From: Onchocerca volvulus
Lineage: Eukaryota > Nematoda > Chromadorea > Rhabditida > Onchocercidae
Direction: 5' to 3'
Assembly (NCBI GenBank): GCA_000499405.2
Contig: HG738137.1
Location: 7,254,001-7,318,000 of the forward strand
DNA: 64,000 bases
The notes beneath the pieces were generated by a model. The model saw only the letters and a program-made list of their open reading frames with translations. It was not told the origin of the DNA and did not search any database. Below are positions 50,759 to 63,664 of this stretch, in pieces. Position 1 is the stretch's first letter. Every line of letters starts with the position of its first letter. The position numbers and the translations under genes are program-made.

Positions 50759-53700
50759 GATCAATCATTTGTAGCGAAGAGATTTTTAGGTGGTAATTTT
50801 CAATCAGTTAATTTAATTTTAAGATATTAATGATTCCATAGAACTTCACATAATTCGCTAGTACGCTTTTTTTTTATAGATTTTATGACTTTTGACCTTA
50901 AATCATGCGGAATTTGACGTAGAATTTTTAATTTTGATGAACAAAATCGAAATTGAGTTATTTTGCTACCTAATTTTATATTTCGGGATTTAACAATAGG
51001 CCTGTGACCAAATTTGCGAAAGCAGAAAATCCATATTATTTTTCATAATTTATTTACAGTAATTGTTTATCATCTTACTTCATTTGAGTTTAAAAAATAG
51101 TTAAAGCAAGCAAAAAACGAGGATATCATTTTGCCTGTAATGATTTCACATTATGAATTTTAAGTTGCATATATTTGGATTTTGTAAATGTTACTCGAAT
51201 TTGTCGTATATTCTAAATTAATTGAAATATTTCCGGTAAAAAAAATTGTACACATACTACTTGTGTTTTTTACTTACGTTAGTTATTAGGTATTAAAAGT
51301 TCTAGTTTAAAATTTAAAAACTCATCAATAAAATTATACAATACAAAAGCTGAAAATTTGGCACTTCAAAAAGAAGCTATTAAAATGACATTGAAGAATA
51401 ATGACATTTCATAGTATCAGCTATATATGACAAATATTTTGTAAGCAAAAATTAGTTCAAACCTAAGAGAAAAAATTTTTAATTATGAATTAACAAAAGC
51501 ATAAATCCAATTGCTGGCATCATTCTTTCAGTTTTGAATAAATTTGTTTACAAGACGTATGTTCCAGGCAAATACTCAAAAATATTAACAAAATTTTCTG
51601 TTTTGGAAATCAAATTCAAAAATAAATAAAGCCTATGTTATCGTCGGTTGCATATCCATCCTAAAATTTCCAAAAATTTTCATTTAAAAATTTTTCGTTC
51701 CAAAAAAAAGTTAGTTTTTTTTTTTTTTTTTTTTTTCAGAAATATTAATGACATAAAGTGAGAAATCATTTCTGTACACACAAAACTATTTTATTCTATA
51801 TACTAATCAAGGCACTTGATATTAGCATTGGATGATTGATAAATCACAACTAGAATTTGAATGTAATTATAGAAAAGTTTTTCATAATAATAACTATGAA
51901 AAATAAATCAGTCAAAATTTAATGAATTAATTTGATGAAATGCGAAAATAGCTTGACAGGCTGACTAAAAAGAAAATAAAATTAATGGCTTGACAGGTTA
52001 ATTAATTTATCGTTTTTTTTTTCAAAAATTCGGGGACATTTTTATTTGAAATAGGAATGCAATGAAAATAAAAGCTTGATTTAAAGTCTTTTAAAGCAGA
52101 AAATTTTCTTCAAATCACTTTTACCCAATTTATGATTATAACTTTTATTACTGAAGTAAAGTTTTCGAGAAAAAAACTTATCTGTTTTGTTTATTTATTC
52201 AAGTAAATCAAAAAAATCCTTTTCTCTTTTCTTTTTATGATATTTTTCTCTTCAACAAAGAACAAAGAGTGGGGAAAATAAAAAATTCAAAAAACTTATA
52301 ACAAAGTTAAAAAATTAGCGTTTAAAACAAGAAAATTGCTAAAACGTCAGTGAAACATAGCAAAGTTCATGATATTTACTGTTCTTAACTAAATGACACA
52401 AACTTGGATAGTGCAAAGGTTATTTTAGAGTTTAATACTGTATACCGTATACCATGAATAATGAATAGAAGAAACATTCAAAAGGCTGAAATCATATAAA
52501 TTCCAAACATATCACGATTTTTCTCTGAAATAACTTGTCGGAAGAGTGAATTTAAGGCAACAGAACATAAGAAACGAAAATAGGAAATATGATCGATCCA
52601 TTTTAATTTTTGACCTTTGTCTGTCAAAATTGACACATAAGTGTTGCAACTTTCGTGTACTTCTTCTACTACTAAATCAATATCATTATTTACATTAAAA
52701 GGAAATTCTGCAAATATAATTTTCGAATAGATTAATTGTAATCATTTTTTTTTTTGGATATTTTGAAATTTGTAAGGTTGTTCAAAAATTCTATTCATAA
52801 TTTACAAATTTCAAATACAACTAAAGATTCTAAAATGAATTTTTCCATGGTTTCCTTTCGATTTTTATCCAATTCCTATTTTTTGAATAATATAGTTATT
52901 GAAAATCTTTCCATGCTTCCTCGTGTGGATTCAAAAGGATCTTTTCCAACTTTGTGAAATAATTGCATTAAAAGGCAATATTTATGTTTGCTGTCTCGAA
53001 ATTCGTGAATAGACAATGAAATGTCAAAGTGTCACTCAAATTAATCGTTTTTACTTCAAAATTTCTTGCTTTGATGGAAAGTTTGAAGAAATGCAACTTT
53101 TCAGTTTTGTCTTTTAACACATAATATTTCATTTAAAATAACCCTTATTAAGTGCATGTAGATTGTATTGTTTCCAAATTATAGGTACAAAAATCAAGTG
53201 GTACTGATTCTGAGGTGATGATTCAGCAAGTGATAGCATGCAAGGTGTCTGCAGTTAAGTTTAAAAAAAAGGTGTATGCAACTGAACCAAAAGAGTAATC
53301 TAAGTAAATTGCTGCTTGACCTTATATTGACCTTGTCTTGTCCTTACATTTGCCTTCATTTACAGTGATTCTGAAATGAAGATTGAATTGAATGATTGTG
53401 AAAACTTCTTTGTTGAAGTGATCATCGACAGAGGTACTCCAAAATTATGTACCATGTGAATTCTATATCATATCATATCACATTATAATATTTTGCATTT
53501 AATTACCAGTGCTTTAAAAGTTTGAGCTGAGTTAATTAAGTTATGATAATTGAAACGCCAATTAGTAATCTATATTGAGAGAATAGTAAAGCGGCAAAAG
53601 AAGTAACACTTCGATGGCATTATAATCTTCAATGAATCAATACATATTTGATGCGTGTTGAAAAAAGATAACGAAACTTTTTAAAATTTTAAATTTTAAT

Positions 53701-55456
53701 TTACAAAACTTTTAATTTAATCCCTAAAATTTTAAAATTAAATGCATCCGTAGCACACATCAACAAATTTATTATGACATTCTTCGTGATATGTAGAATC
53801 AATCGTTGGAATTCTGTTCATTTTTCCCTTTACATTGTTTTGTTAACCCAATGCTCATAAAACACCTATCTCCCTTGAATTTTTAATGTCATAATCATGA
53901 GACCGAATCCAGCATGTTGAAAAATATGTTTGGAACTGAAATTTAGCGAATTCATATTCTCAATACTAAAAAATCATGACTAATATAAGAATGAATGTTT
54001 TGAAAGAATTTGCTTGTGATTAAATCAAGAGAGTTTGATTGAAGGAAAGCACTGCAATAAGTATTGCACGAAGTCAAAATTTTGATTGAAAGTCCTAAAC
54101 TCTGCGGTATTTCCTGATTTACATTTAAGCTTCTCCCGACTGCTTAAGTTTCAAGATCTCTCGATTGCATCAAAAAACACATTGTAGAAACTCTGAAAGC
54201 CTCATTTTCCTCGCTATTTCTCCTGTTCGATTATTTTCATTTAATTGGTTCGAGAGAGATGTTGCAGCACGATACATATTCCAAAAACTGCAATACTTTC
54301 TAACTGGAACTTTTTCTTTCGTATGCCATACTCTTAAAAACTCTTTGGTTTATTTTTGCCATCAGTGTGTCATTCTGAATTAGAATTTAAATTATTTAAA
54401 TCGCATAAATGAATTCATAAAATGTATTATTTTACAGTTTATATTAATATGACTGAAATTATTACAAAGAGATATTTCCTGTTACAAACACTTATTTAAG
54501 TTGATGATAGCTCATATATTAGTGTAATGTATAATGTCACGACTCAAATATCAGTGTAATGCTTCAGTTCTTTTTCTTTAATAGTGTATGACTATATCAG
54601 TATTATTCCCATATGTTCAAATTATCTGTAAATAACTTCTCAAAAAAGAAATTTCATTATATTACACTTTCAAAATATTCAGATGATCGCTGTTCGTATC
54701 TCATAACTGATTAGGTACACCGATTATATTGATTTTCAAGTGATATAAATGATACAAATGATGCATTTTTCAAAGCATTCTGTTCAATCAGCTGATAACC
54801 CTAACCTTAAAGAATAAGATAAAAGGAAGTACGATCTTCTTGTAGCTTTCAATAGTATATACCAAGTGGCACTCCATTTCAGAATTACAAAAGATCTTAA
54901 TTCAAATTTATAGAACTAATTTTACTAAAGTTTCGAAAGTTCAAACTTCAGGAAAATGGAGTCAGAACTGGAGTAGGATGAGCAGACTAGCTGGAGATTG
55001 AAAACTAACTTTAACATATCTGATTTTATATTAGCCTGAGAAACTTATGCATATATCTTGATCTGTATGCATCTATAAGTTCAGATGAATATAATTCACT
55101 ATATACATTAAAATGGTTTACGCTATTAAATACGGCGAGGGGATTTATGCTGACATTTAATTCAAACTCCTTTGAGTCATAAGGAATTTAAATTAAACTA
55201 AATTTAAATTTAAAAACTTGAACGAAGATGATACATAATACAATATGTATAATGATTAGAAAATGGGACACAATTCAGTCAGAAAATAAAAACTAAAAGT
55301 TTTTAGCAATAAAAATCTCTAACAATTTAAATTTAATGCATTGCATAATTCAAGTTTGAAATATCCAAGTTAAATGTTTCTCCCAAACTTCAAAATATGC
55401 ATCAAATCCAAAGCTAAGACAAAGCCTTGAAAGTGTTTGGAAATATAAGGGACAAT

Positions 55457-58400
55457 TCAGTGACATCGAGCAAAAGGAAAAGAACCATTATTTCTTTTCC
55501 GATGGCTCCTCATAGGTTGATGTCGACTACTCCTCCAGTGATCAACACTATACCCATTACCATCATCATTGTCATCAACATTCTTATTATTATTATCATC
55601 ATCATCATCATCTGAAGATGAATTTGAATCGCTTACCCGATCCAACTCTTCCTCTTCCTCTTCATCATCATATCGCGTTTTGTAATACCATCTTGCTGTT
55701 ACTCCATCCCACTAGATAAATGTTCAAATTTATTAAAATTGCAAAATTAGAACAAGAATGAAAAACTAGTACTGACTGTTTTGCGATTTGATTAGTTTTT
55801 GTTATTGATTTCAAACATTTGGAATCTTTAATTTATAAACGACCAAGAATTGGTGAACTCAAAAAAAAAAAATTGAAGTAAAATCCGTATCATAAATAAC
55901 TTATTACAGAAACTTACTGAGACAGTGATGATTTCGTTTTCGTCAGGATGCCAACAGCAATCACGTACAACACTCTTATGTCCATCCAAAGCTCGCACAA
56001 TTTCTCCCGTTAAAATGTCATAAACTGCAAAAAGAATCACTTAGTCTTGAATATAACAATTAACAGATATGTTGTTATATAGATGCGTTTACATTCAAAA
56101 CATAATACAAAAATTCCATAAAAACTAACTATATACATTTCCTTCCGTGCTACCGGTATATACATAACGAAATCCAGTCCGTTCCGGTGAAAACTTGGCT
56201 CGAATAAGAGTGTGCTGCACTGAATGTCCTCGGAAAGTCAACAGTGATCCATCACCTAACATATTTCATAGGCATCATTAAATATTCACCTTATTCGACA
56301 GTAGATATTAGTTCATTCAGAATAATATTTGCTAGATTCTCAAAACAGAAAAATAACTTCTCAACATATCATCCCTATGGCAATATCCATTTCACTATAT
56401 TTTACTATTATTTTTCACTATGGCTATCACTTGTCAATTTTAAAAAGATGATTTTTATGAGGAAAGAAAGATTTTATTATTAGCAGAGAGAAATAAACCT
56501 TCCAAAGGTCCAACAGAATGGAAAATCTGCGGTATGTGCTGATATCTATAATCCCACCTTTGCCTTCGCACTGCATTAAGCGTTACCTTCTGAAAAAACT
56601 TTTCAAAAAATGAGAAAAAAATAATGGGATCAAATGCCTCAACAGCCTTAATTTTATCTATATTAACTCTACTTGCTCAATGAAGGCTAATTCGTTGTAT
56701 GTTCAAGAGCACATATTACAGTATATAAAATGTGATAAGATACTTGGCATTCAAAGCAATTTTATCTACTTTAGATAGTAGTCACACCGTTGATGGAATT
56801 TCACAATACGCCAACATATAAGTCAACATATAAGAGTTGTCCGACCATTCAATGTAGAGCGTCTTTCCGGTAATCAATTGTATGATTGCAAGTCAGATAC
56901 AATATAAGCTTTTTCAGAAGATAATCGTCACGATCAGTTAAATTACTCTTTTTAGCTGGTTACCAAACAAATTATATTATCTGGTCCAAACACAACGACT
57001 TCTTCTGACTTGCTTGAAATTTAAGGACAAATACACATTCGACTATGTTTTGCACTACCTAATGGTTATCATTCTAATTCACTTGTAATTAAATGTGCAA
57101 ATACCCGATTACGAAACAAAAATTGATAAAAGAATGAAGGGGTGAGAGGAAAAGGTATACCTCGGCATCTCTTGAAGAAAATCGTCGTAAATCCCAAATT
57201 TTAATAGTTTGATCTTTGGAATTTGTCAAAATATATCTATCATTACCATGAGCATCTATGTATGTGATACCATCACGATGTCCCGCGAATATGCCAACAG
57301 GAAGGGTAGTATTTCCAACCAAACGCGTATCCCATACCTACACATATGAAGAGATATCCTTATCTGTCATTCAAAATAAACAAAATATCTTTCTTTTATA
57401 AAAGATCGTTGCTAAAATATAATTTACAAATGATTACAAATGTTAAGCAAGCACAAACGATGGCTATTAAACTTGAATTTATTCTGCAAATATCTGATTT
57501 TTTGCAGGATGTAAGAAATTCACAAAATGAGACTCGATCCCATTGGACTTTCTCAATTTTTATAATAGCAGTAACCAAATATCAGTCATGCAGGCTTTTT
57601 GATCTAGGTACATACTTATTTCATTCTTTTCTAAGGATGCAGTTAAATGATCAGAAAAATCGCTTATCATCTTCGTTATTTTTAATATAATAAATTCAAT
57701 TACTTTACAAAGTCCGTCATCGCTTCCACTACAGAAAACATACGGATTAGTTTTACTGCAGCAAATTGCATTAACATCATCCTGATGAGCTTGGAACTGC
57801 AACAATAGTTAAAATTTAGCATTTTCGCAATTTAGCATTTTGCTTCCCTCCAATCTCCAATTGAAAATTTAATATAAATTCCTGGTACTCTTTTTTGTCT
57901 TCCATACTGATTTCGCAAGAAAACAAACAAAAAGAAATTTGCACATTTGCTTATGATTGACTTCTAAACAACGAATTTTAAAACTAAAAGTGTTTCTAAA
58001 CATTCATAAAATAACTTCACATCTGCAAGTGTTTTTAGTTTATTTAAAGTTTCCAAATCAATAAATTTCCAATAATAATTAAGCTACTTGCTTTCAGACC
58101 AAACATTTCATATTCTAGTAAAATTTTCTGTGAAAAACTTATTACAAAAATAATATATACCATTTGTAAACGAGGTTCCACATGAGCAAACATATATATG
58201 AAACCATCCGATCCACCAGCTATGAGATAATGATCATCCATATTATATCGCAAGGAAAAATATGCAAACCTGAAACTGTGTATTTGAAATTTTGGAAAAA
58301 AAAGAACATTTATTCAAAATAATAAGTAATTTTTAGGATAACAATAGAAATCAGAAAATTATGGAAATCATATTTGATTCCATTTTCAGACAGTATAGAT

Positions 58401-59840
58401 CGAAAGATCTTGAAAATCTGATATTATAGAGTAAACTTTAAAAAATAGTATTCAATCAAAATGATAGTCCAACATAAAAAACAGATCAGATGAAAATTCT
58501 TTACCTGCTGGAGCGAGATGGTGGTATTTCTACTCCAGTGAGTTGGTTCCAGTATAAATCATCATTCAAATCATCAATTGCAGTATAATAAACTGTAACA
58601 TTAAAATCCATTATTCAAGAAGAATCCCATCATAATTTAAAGACTTTTCGTTATTCACAATGCATAAAATTTCGCATCTTCTCTCAATATGATCGAAATG
58701 TTGATAGATTAATATCACTTTTCCCAATTTTCTCAACAGAAAAAATTCCTTTATCTACGAAAAATGAGTTATGTTGGTCAATTTATCTTTTTTTTTTTAT
58801 TCATGATTGTTCTAAAAATAGAAAGAAAAAATTATTTGACATATTGAAATGAAATCTGAGATGAGACTTTAAACTTCACGTCAAATAGTAAAAAAATATT
58901 ATTAAAAATCCAATAATAAATGTTTTGATTCTATGAAAAGGATGCAGATTGCCTTGTCGATCAACTTTCTCCCGGAAACAAGTTTAATAGGAATGACTCA
59001 TAAATAACTATATTCTTGATCCAGAGTGATTTTGTCATTGCTATTAATTGCTTATCAGGTTCAGTGGATTTTATTCTATAGTGCTAAAGCATAGCTGCAG
59101 AATGAAAGGAACCGATCACAGAAAGGAAAGAAAAGAAAGCTAAAAAAAGAAAAATTAGTCATACATAGATTGGTATACAAGTGGTAAAAGAGACGAAAAT
59201 TATATTGGATGATCATACGGGCATAGATTCAAATCAACAAGTACTTAAAATGATGAAAAAAAAAAGAAACTACCATTGTTTATCATTTAGGAAAACAAGT
59301 GGAAGCAATTCAATACAGAGAAGTCTGAAGTGATACTTTGGAAGAATTGACAAGTATCTTTACAAAAGTGAATCATAACAACTGTACTGATAAAGAAAAT
59401 ATACCATTACCGAAGAAAAGGTTAATTTTTATGCTTTGAAAGAAAATGAGTTTTTTGAAAATTTTGAGATAGAATACCGAAAAAATACTGAAATAAAGCG
59501 AGCTGTTAAAATCGCAGAATAATGAATAAATACCGCGAAAAAAAAAAAAAAAAAGAGAAAAATACGGTGCGCATGTAATTCAACAGAGACAAAATATTTC
59601 ATCAACAACGATTTTTCAAGACGCTCAACGATAAACACGCAATAATTACTTTTCAGAATATGACAAATGGATGCAGAAGAGAATAAAAAATTGTGGAGCT
59701 GTTTTTCGAGTAAACGTGAAGTGCATAAGAAGAAAGAAAATTGGATTGGAAAGGAGAAACTCAAAATTAGAAATGTTAGATGTTATGGATCAAAAAATAA
59801 GATTAGCAATATAGGAACAAGCGTTATTCACAGATTATAT

Positions 59841-59894
<54 letters not shown>

Positions 59895-62140
59895 AAAAAA
59901 AGAAAACAAAAAGATCGAACTAGAATAAACAAAAACGGAGTAAATATATAGAAAAATCTTATGGAAATCTGCCCAATAAAAAGAAAATAGTGCAGTTCAT
60001 TTTGGATCTGATTTGCAGTCAGAGAATGAATTTCAAAATCCCAATCCGCAACAATGGAGAGGCATGTTGATCATAATGATAAATTCAAATTATACGAATT
60101 AAATTTTTCGATCAAAAAAAAAGAAAAAAAAAGAAAAATGAAACTAGAACATACTGGAATCACTCCATGTTGAGTAAGCAATTTGATTACCAATAGAATT
60201 AAGAGTTAAATCAAGAAAGCTCCAGCCAAGATCAGGAACCGAATAATGCTCTGGCGACCCCACCACTGTATATTTAGATTGTAATCGATCCTGTCGTAAA
60301 TAAAAACGTAGTTTATCATCTGAAAATCAATCTTCCCATAATCCCAAGACTGATAATTGTATTTAATGAAAATGAAAGACTTGTATCTCTACAATCACGA
60401 AAACGTACATTTTAATGGCTTATCAAGTTTTGGTCAAATCTTATTGTCTTTTTATAGTATCCTTACTGAACTAAGAAAGAATTTCAAAAAAAATACAGCT
60501 TGAACACGTATAACCTTGACTTGCAGTAACAATCCTATTGCCCGGCAAATACAGACAGCAGAATGTTTTTGTATCTACTGTTTCGATCAAAGCTCTTTGG
60601 TTTAGAAGATAGCTAGAAAGGAAAACTTTAAAGCGCACTAAAAGTTGAAAGAAAAATTAGTAAAAATTCCCACCGAACGCAGAAACAAAGAAGAGAAAAG
60701 TATGGAAGTTTAAGTGAATATTTTGTGGAGTACAAATGATGCATTATGTTGAAGAATGCATGTATTTAAAATATGAATACACAAAAAAGCTTCTGCATTA
60801 TTGCCAATGCAGTTTTTATCGTCTAAAATCAATAAAATGAAACTATGGGAAAATTTACTTATTGATTATAGAAGCTTTTTCACCCGGGGTGAAAGCACCT
60901 CTTGAGGAAGAAAGCGGTAGATTTCGTTCAGTCAGTATGCGGCGACTTCTTGATCTTTCACGTTTGCCTATTTCTCGAGATCTCAGCATGTTCTGAACCG
61001 ACAATTTCGGGAAAATAGCACCAGATAGAGCTGCTGTGGTTTGCCTTAAATTCAACGCACTCTGAAAAATAAGCAACTATATGTAAATAATATATATAAT
61101 CAAAACATTCAATGCAATAATTGAGATATTTTACAAACACTAATTTTGACTTCAAAACACTCTTTTTCAGAAGTCAAAAATGATAAAACTTCATGGAACT
61201 AAAAAATTCAAATCTCAGAACTAAATTTAAAAATTGGCTGTGATCAAACCATGCCTTTCTCAAATAAGGATCATTCGAAATAAAGCTTCCCGCCCATCTA
61301 TCCTGATGCACATTCACATTATCCCTCCGGTTGTTCTGAAATTCATATCCACGATGAAATTCATTTCATAAAATGTATAATGGCTTTAAAAATTGCGGAA
61401 CAATTTCTCTTTTTTTTCTCATTACTCTTCACAAAAACTTCAGTATTCAGTAGTATTCTTAACAATAATCAATTAAACAGTTACAAAATGGGCTTTCGGA
61501 TGGATTGATAAATAAAAATAAAAATAAAGTGATAATTATTTCACAAAAAGATTTCATAGAAGAAAACCTGCATAGAAAAGAAACAATTTCAAAATGTTAT
61601 GTTATGATTTAATTTAATTTATCTGTTCAAGTCCTTCCGAATCAAAAGAAAGTTAAAAACGGGGAAAAAATTGCCAATATGTTATCAATAAGAAGTTATC
61701 AGATAAATTACAGCACAAAGCGTTTTCAAATTTTTGTCTTTGATACTGAAAATACAATTTGGTCATAGACCGAACTGTATTTTATTTATCAAACTAAATT
61801 TAAAGTGATAAAATTGGTTCAGATAAATATAAAATGCAGACTTATATATAACTATACTAAACGTTACCTAAGTTTCATTTCATTTATTAATTATCAATGA
61901 TATATACAATAAAATACGCAATTAAGAATGTTCCTTAAGGTAACAATAAATTTTTAACAGTACAGATAAGCTGCAGAGTAATGAATATTTTAGTACTAAA
62001 ATTTAAGCAGTGAAATGTTAGCAAGTGAATAAATTGAACTGAATCTAATAAATTTTCAAATTTCATGTTCTTAAATTATGATGTCTTACAATATATGTAG
62101 AATTGCTTACCACATTCATTGCAGCATTGTTAGCACCCAT
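55457..62140 (-). CDS. wdr-23: DCAF11/WDR23-type WD40 protein, 13 exons
   Basis: Exons: 62111-62140, 60859-61061, 60515-60612, 60155-60319, 58505-58592, 58161-58269, 57704-57796, 57161-57337, 56499-56589, 56130-56255, 55918-56024, 55457-55711 form twelve coding exons joined in phase, with one optional exon (61250-61335); about 513 aa. WDR23 is the substrate receptor of a CUL4-DDB1 ubiquitin ligase; in C. elegans WDR-23 represses the stress factor SKN-1. Diagnostic blocks, in order: DLGWSFLDL, AHQDDVNAICCS, CSGSDDGLCKVWDTR, GHRDGITYID, ILTNSKDQTIKIWDLRRFSS, RWDYRYQHIP, DGSLLTFRGHSVQHTLIRAK, FSPER and WHPDENEIITVSWDG. Two WDxR boxes (WDTR, WDLR) fit DDB1 binding. The C-terminus adds an E/D/S/N-rich tail encoded by (GAT)n-like DNA, longer than I recall in vertebrates. 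The N-terminal exon structure is the least certain part. Confidence 0.93.
59842..59892 (+). repeat. A51 homopolymer tract in a wdr-23 intron
   Basis: About 51 consecutive A lie in the 1.56 kb intron between 58592 and 60155. Another A18 run lies near 59538. The apparent open frame across it (polylysine) is an artefact of the tract. Confidence 0.9.
61250..61335 (-). other. Possible cassette exon of wdr-23
   Basis: An open segment between AATTTCAG and GCATG|GTTTGA starts in phase 0, in line with exon 1, and encodes NNRRDNVNVHQDRWAGSFIS and more. It leaves two bases over, so it can join only to an inner acceptor of the next exon (first base 61044, giving W-QTTAAL), not to 61061. Skipping it joins exon 1 to 61061 cleanly. 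Alternative N-termini exist for wdr-23 in C. elegans, so both forms are plausible. Confidence 0.4.
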
Positions 62141-62201
62141 CCCTTAGCATGAAGCAGTGGATGATCAATCAGTAAATAAATACCTCTCTCCCTATATTAT
62201 G

Positions 62202-62207
62202 CTGAAA
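62202..62207 (-). promoter_or_regulatory. Acceptor before wdr-23 exon 1
   Basis: The minus strand reads TTTATTTCAG ending here, giving a 61-nt leader before the ATG at 62140. It may be a spliced-leader acceptor or the end of a 5' UTR intron. Confidence 0.45.
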
Positions 62208-63650
62208 TAAAGAAAATTTCATACTGAAACGAAATTTTATCGGACTATTACTAAATCAATAAGGCATAACAAAGGTCATTGTATTTCTCTAGTAAATATA
62301 CAACGATCCTAATAAGGAACTGTTGCACTTGCCATCAAAAACAAATGTCAAATGTTTCCGCAAATTTTACCTACAGCTTAGTAACGTTTCAACCGCACAA
62401 TGTATTAAATCATAAAAAATATGAAAAGTTTCAGGAAAACTGTATCTTTATAGCTTCAAAACCATCTTATCATTCATTCTGAGACCACGAAATGAAATTC
62501 AACTGAAAATAATGAAAAACAATGGGCAAGTAGTGAAACAGAAATGAATGAAATGAAAGGGCAGAAAGAAGAAATAAAGGAAATAAGTACACAAAAAATG
62601 ATTTTTTGAGGAATAACGAAAAAATAGCTAGAACAACTAACAACTACTCTTTTAATCATTCAACAAACAAGCAACAAAGATCGGAGAAATCTTTACCTTA
62701 TTGCAGGAAGAAATTGTCCTTTATACGCATGTTAATGTATGAGCACTTTGACAGATGGTATATGTGATAAATGGTGTGAGCAGTTTTTCGTCATTAGTAA
62801 TAATCGTCTTGCAATAGTCAAGAAAGTCTGAATTCTGTGAAAAAGAGCTGAAATTTCAGGAAATTATTATTTGATTGATATCCGAGTAATGGATAGGCGA
62901 AAATTACATCGAAAATGAAGATTTTAAGGCATGAATACAACATGGCATGAAGAATGTTGAAATGGTGAAAATTATTTAGGTGTTAATTCCGTCTTAACCT
63001 AAAATTGCCTAATTAAAGCAATAAACTAATTAATAAGCATACATATAAGCTAACATAAATACATACACATCCAAACGTATGCACTTAATTAATAACAAAG
63101 GGGAATAAGACATCTGTCGATGTTTGTATCGTACCTGCAAATGCTATCATTCACATATTCACAAAATGATACGCAATTTAAGGTATAATGCGTAGGTGGC
63201 ATGCACCAGTATGCATACATATTGATACATCCCGCCCACGCGTCATGCATGCATGCGCGCACACGTCCTGAAGAAGATGGAAGGGAAGGAGGGCAACTCA
63301 GATGGGAGGAGCAGTGGGGCAAAGATGCGCGCTGCTAGACTCGAGTTGGTACTGCAGTTGAGATAGAAAGTTTGCAAGTCAGTGCTTTACTCTTCTCCAA
63401 CTGGTACTTTTAGTTTTGTTCACGCATATTCACGTACGAGAAACGTCGAAGAATAACATATGATTGCAATCTGTTATTTCGTTATCACTGCATATCAGGC
63501 CATCCATATCAGCTATCGGCTTGCTCTAAAATTCGCATTTGTCTCGCATACATAAATTATCTGTGCACTAAAACCTTCCAGAATCGTTGCATATAGATCA
63601 TCTGTTGTGAACGATAGCTGCATGCTAATATTCTTCATTGATAAGATCTT
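62208..63650. promoter_or_regulatory. Divergent intergenic region shared by wdr-23 and superoxide dismutase
   Basis: About 1.45 kb separates the two opposed 5' ends, with no coding sequence I can support. A distinctly GC-richer island spans about 63215-63370 in an otherwise AT-rich region. CTTATCA (DAF-16-associated/GATA-like) occurs at 62466-62472 and, inverted, at 63639-63645. Such 7-mers are common by chance. The layout suggests a bidirectional promoter. Confidence 0.55.
63244..63266. other. 23-bp strictly alternating pyrimidine-purine tract
   Basis: The tract runs from CATGCATGCATGCGCGC through ACACGT without a break in alternation, the classic sequence type able to adopt Z-DNA. It sits in the GC-richer island of the divergent promoter region. 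Confidence 0.8.
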
Positions 63651-63657
63651 TTTACAG
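63651..63657 (+). promoter_or_regulatory. Probable trans-splice acceptor of the SOD gene
   Basis: TTTTTACAG ends at 63657, leaving 7 nt before the ATG at 63665. The pyrimidine-rich run and short leader fit spliced-leader addition. Confidence 0.6.
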
Positions 63658-63664
63658 ATTATTG

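Larger units (their letters stand above)
46030..55456. other. 9.4 kb intergenic DNA left of wdr-23
   Basis: No gene supported on either strand. The catulin-proximal part (about 46800-47420) is less AT-rich, contains two CACGTG motifs and is a likely promoter region. The rest is AT-rich with a 33-bp palindrome (49960-49992), a 24-bp inverted repeat pair (50594-50758), a T22 run (51715-51736) and an inverted A/T-rich segment near 53676-53742. Open stretches such as 49832-50062 minus and 54165-54383 plus show no domain. Confidence 0.5.

Noticed and set aside
59667..59951. 94-residue plus-strand stretch with polylysine
   Set aside because: The lysines come from the A51 tract; the region is a wdr-23 intron.
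63459..63554. Plus-strand ATG with 31 codons upstream of SOD
   Set aside because: It is not in phase with exon 2 through any good donor and is not mitochondrial-presequence-like; the ATG at 63665 closes the phase exactly.
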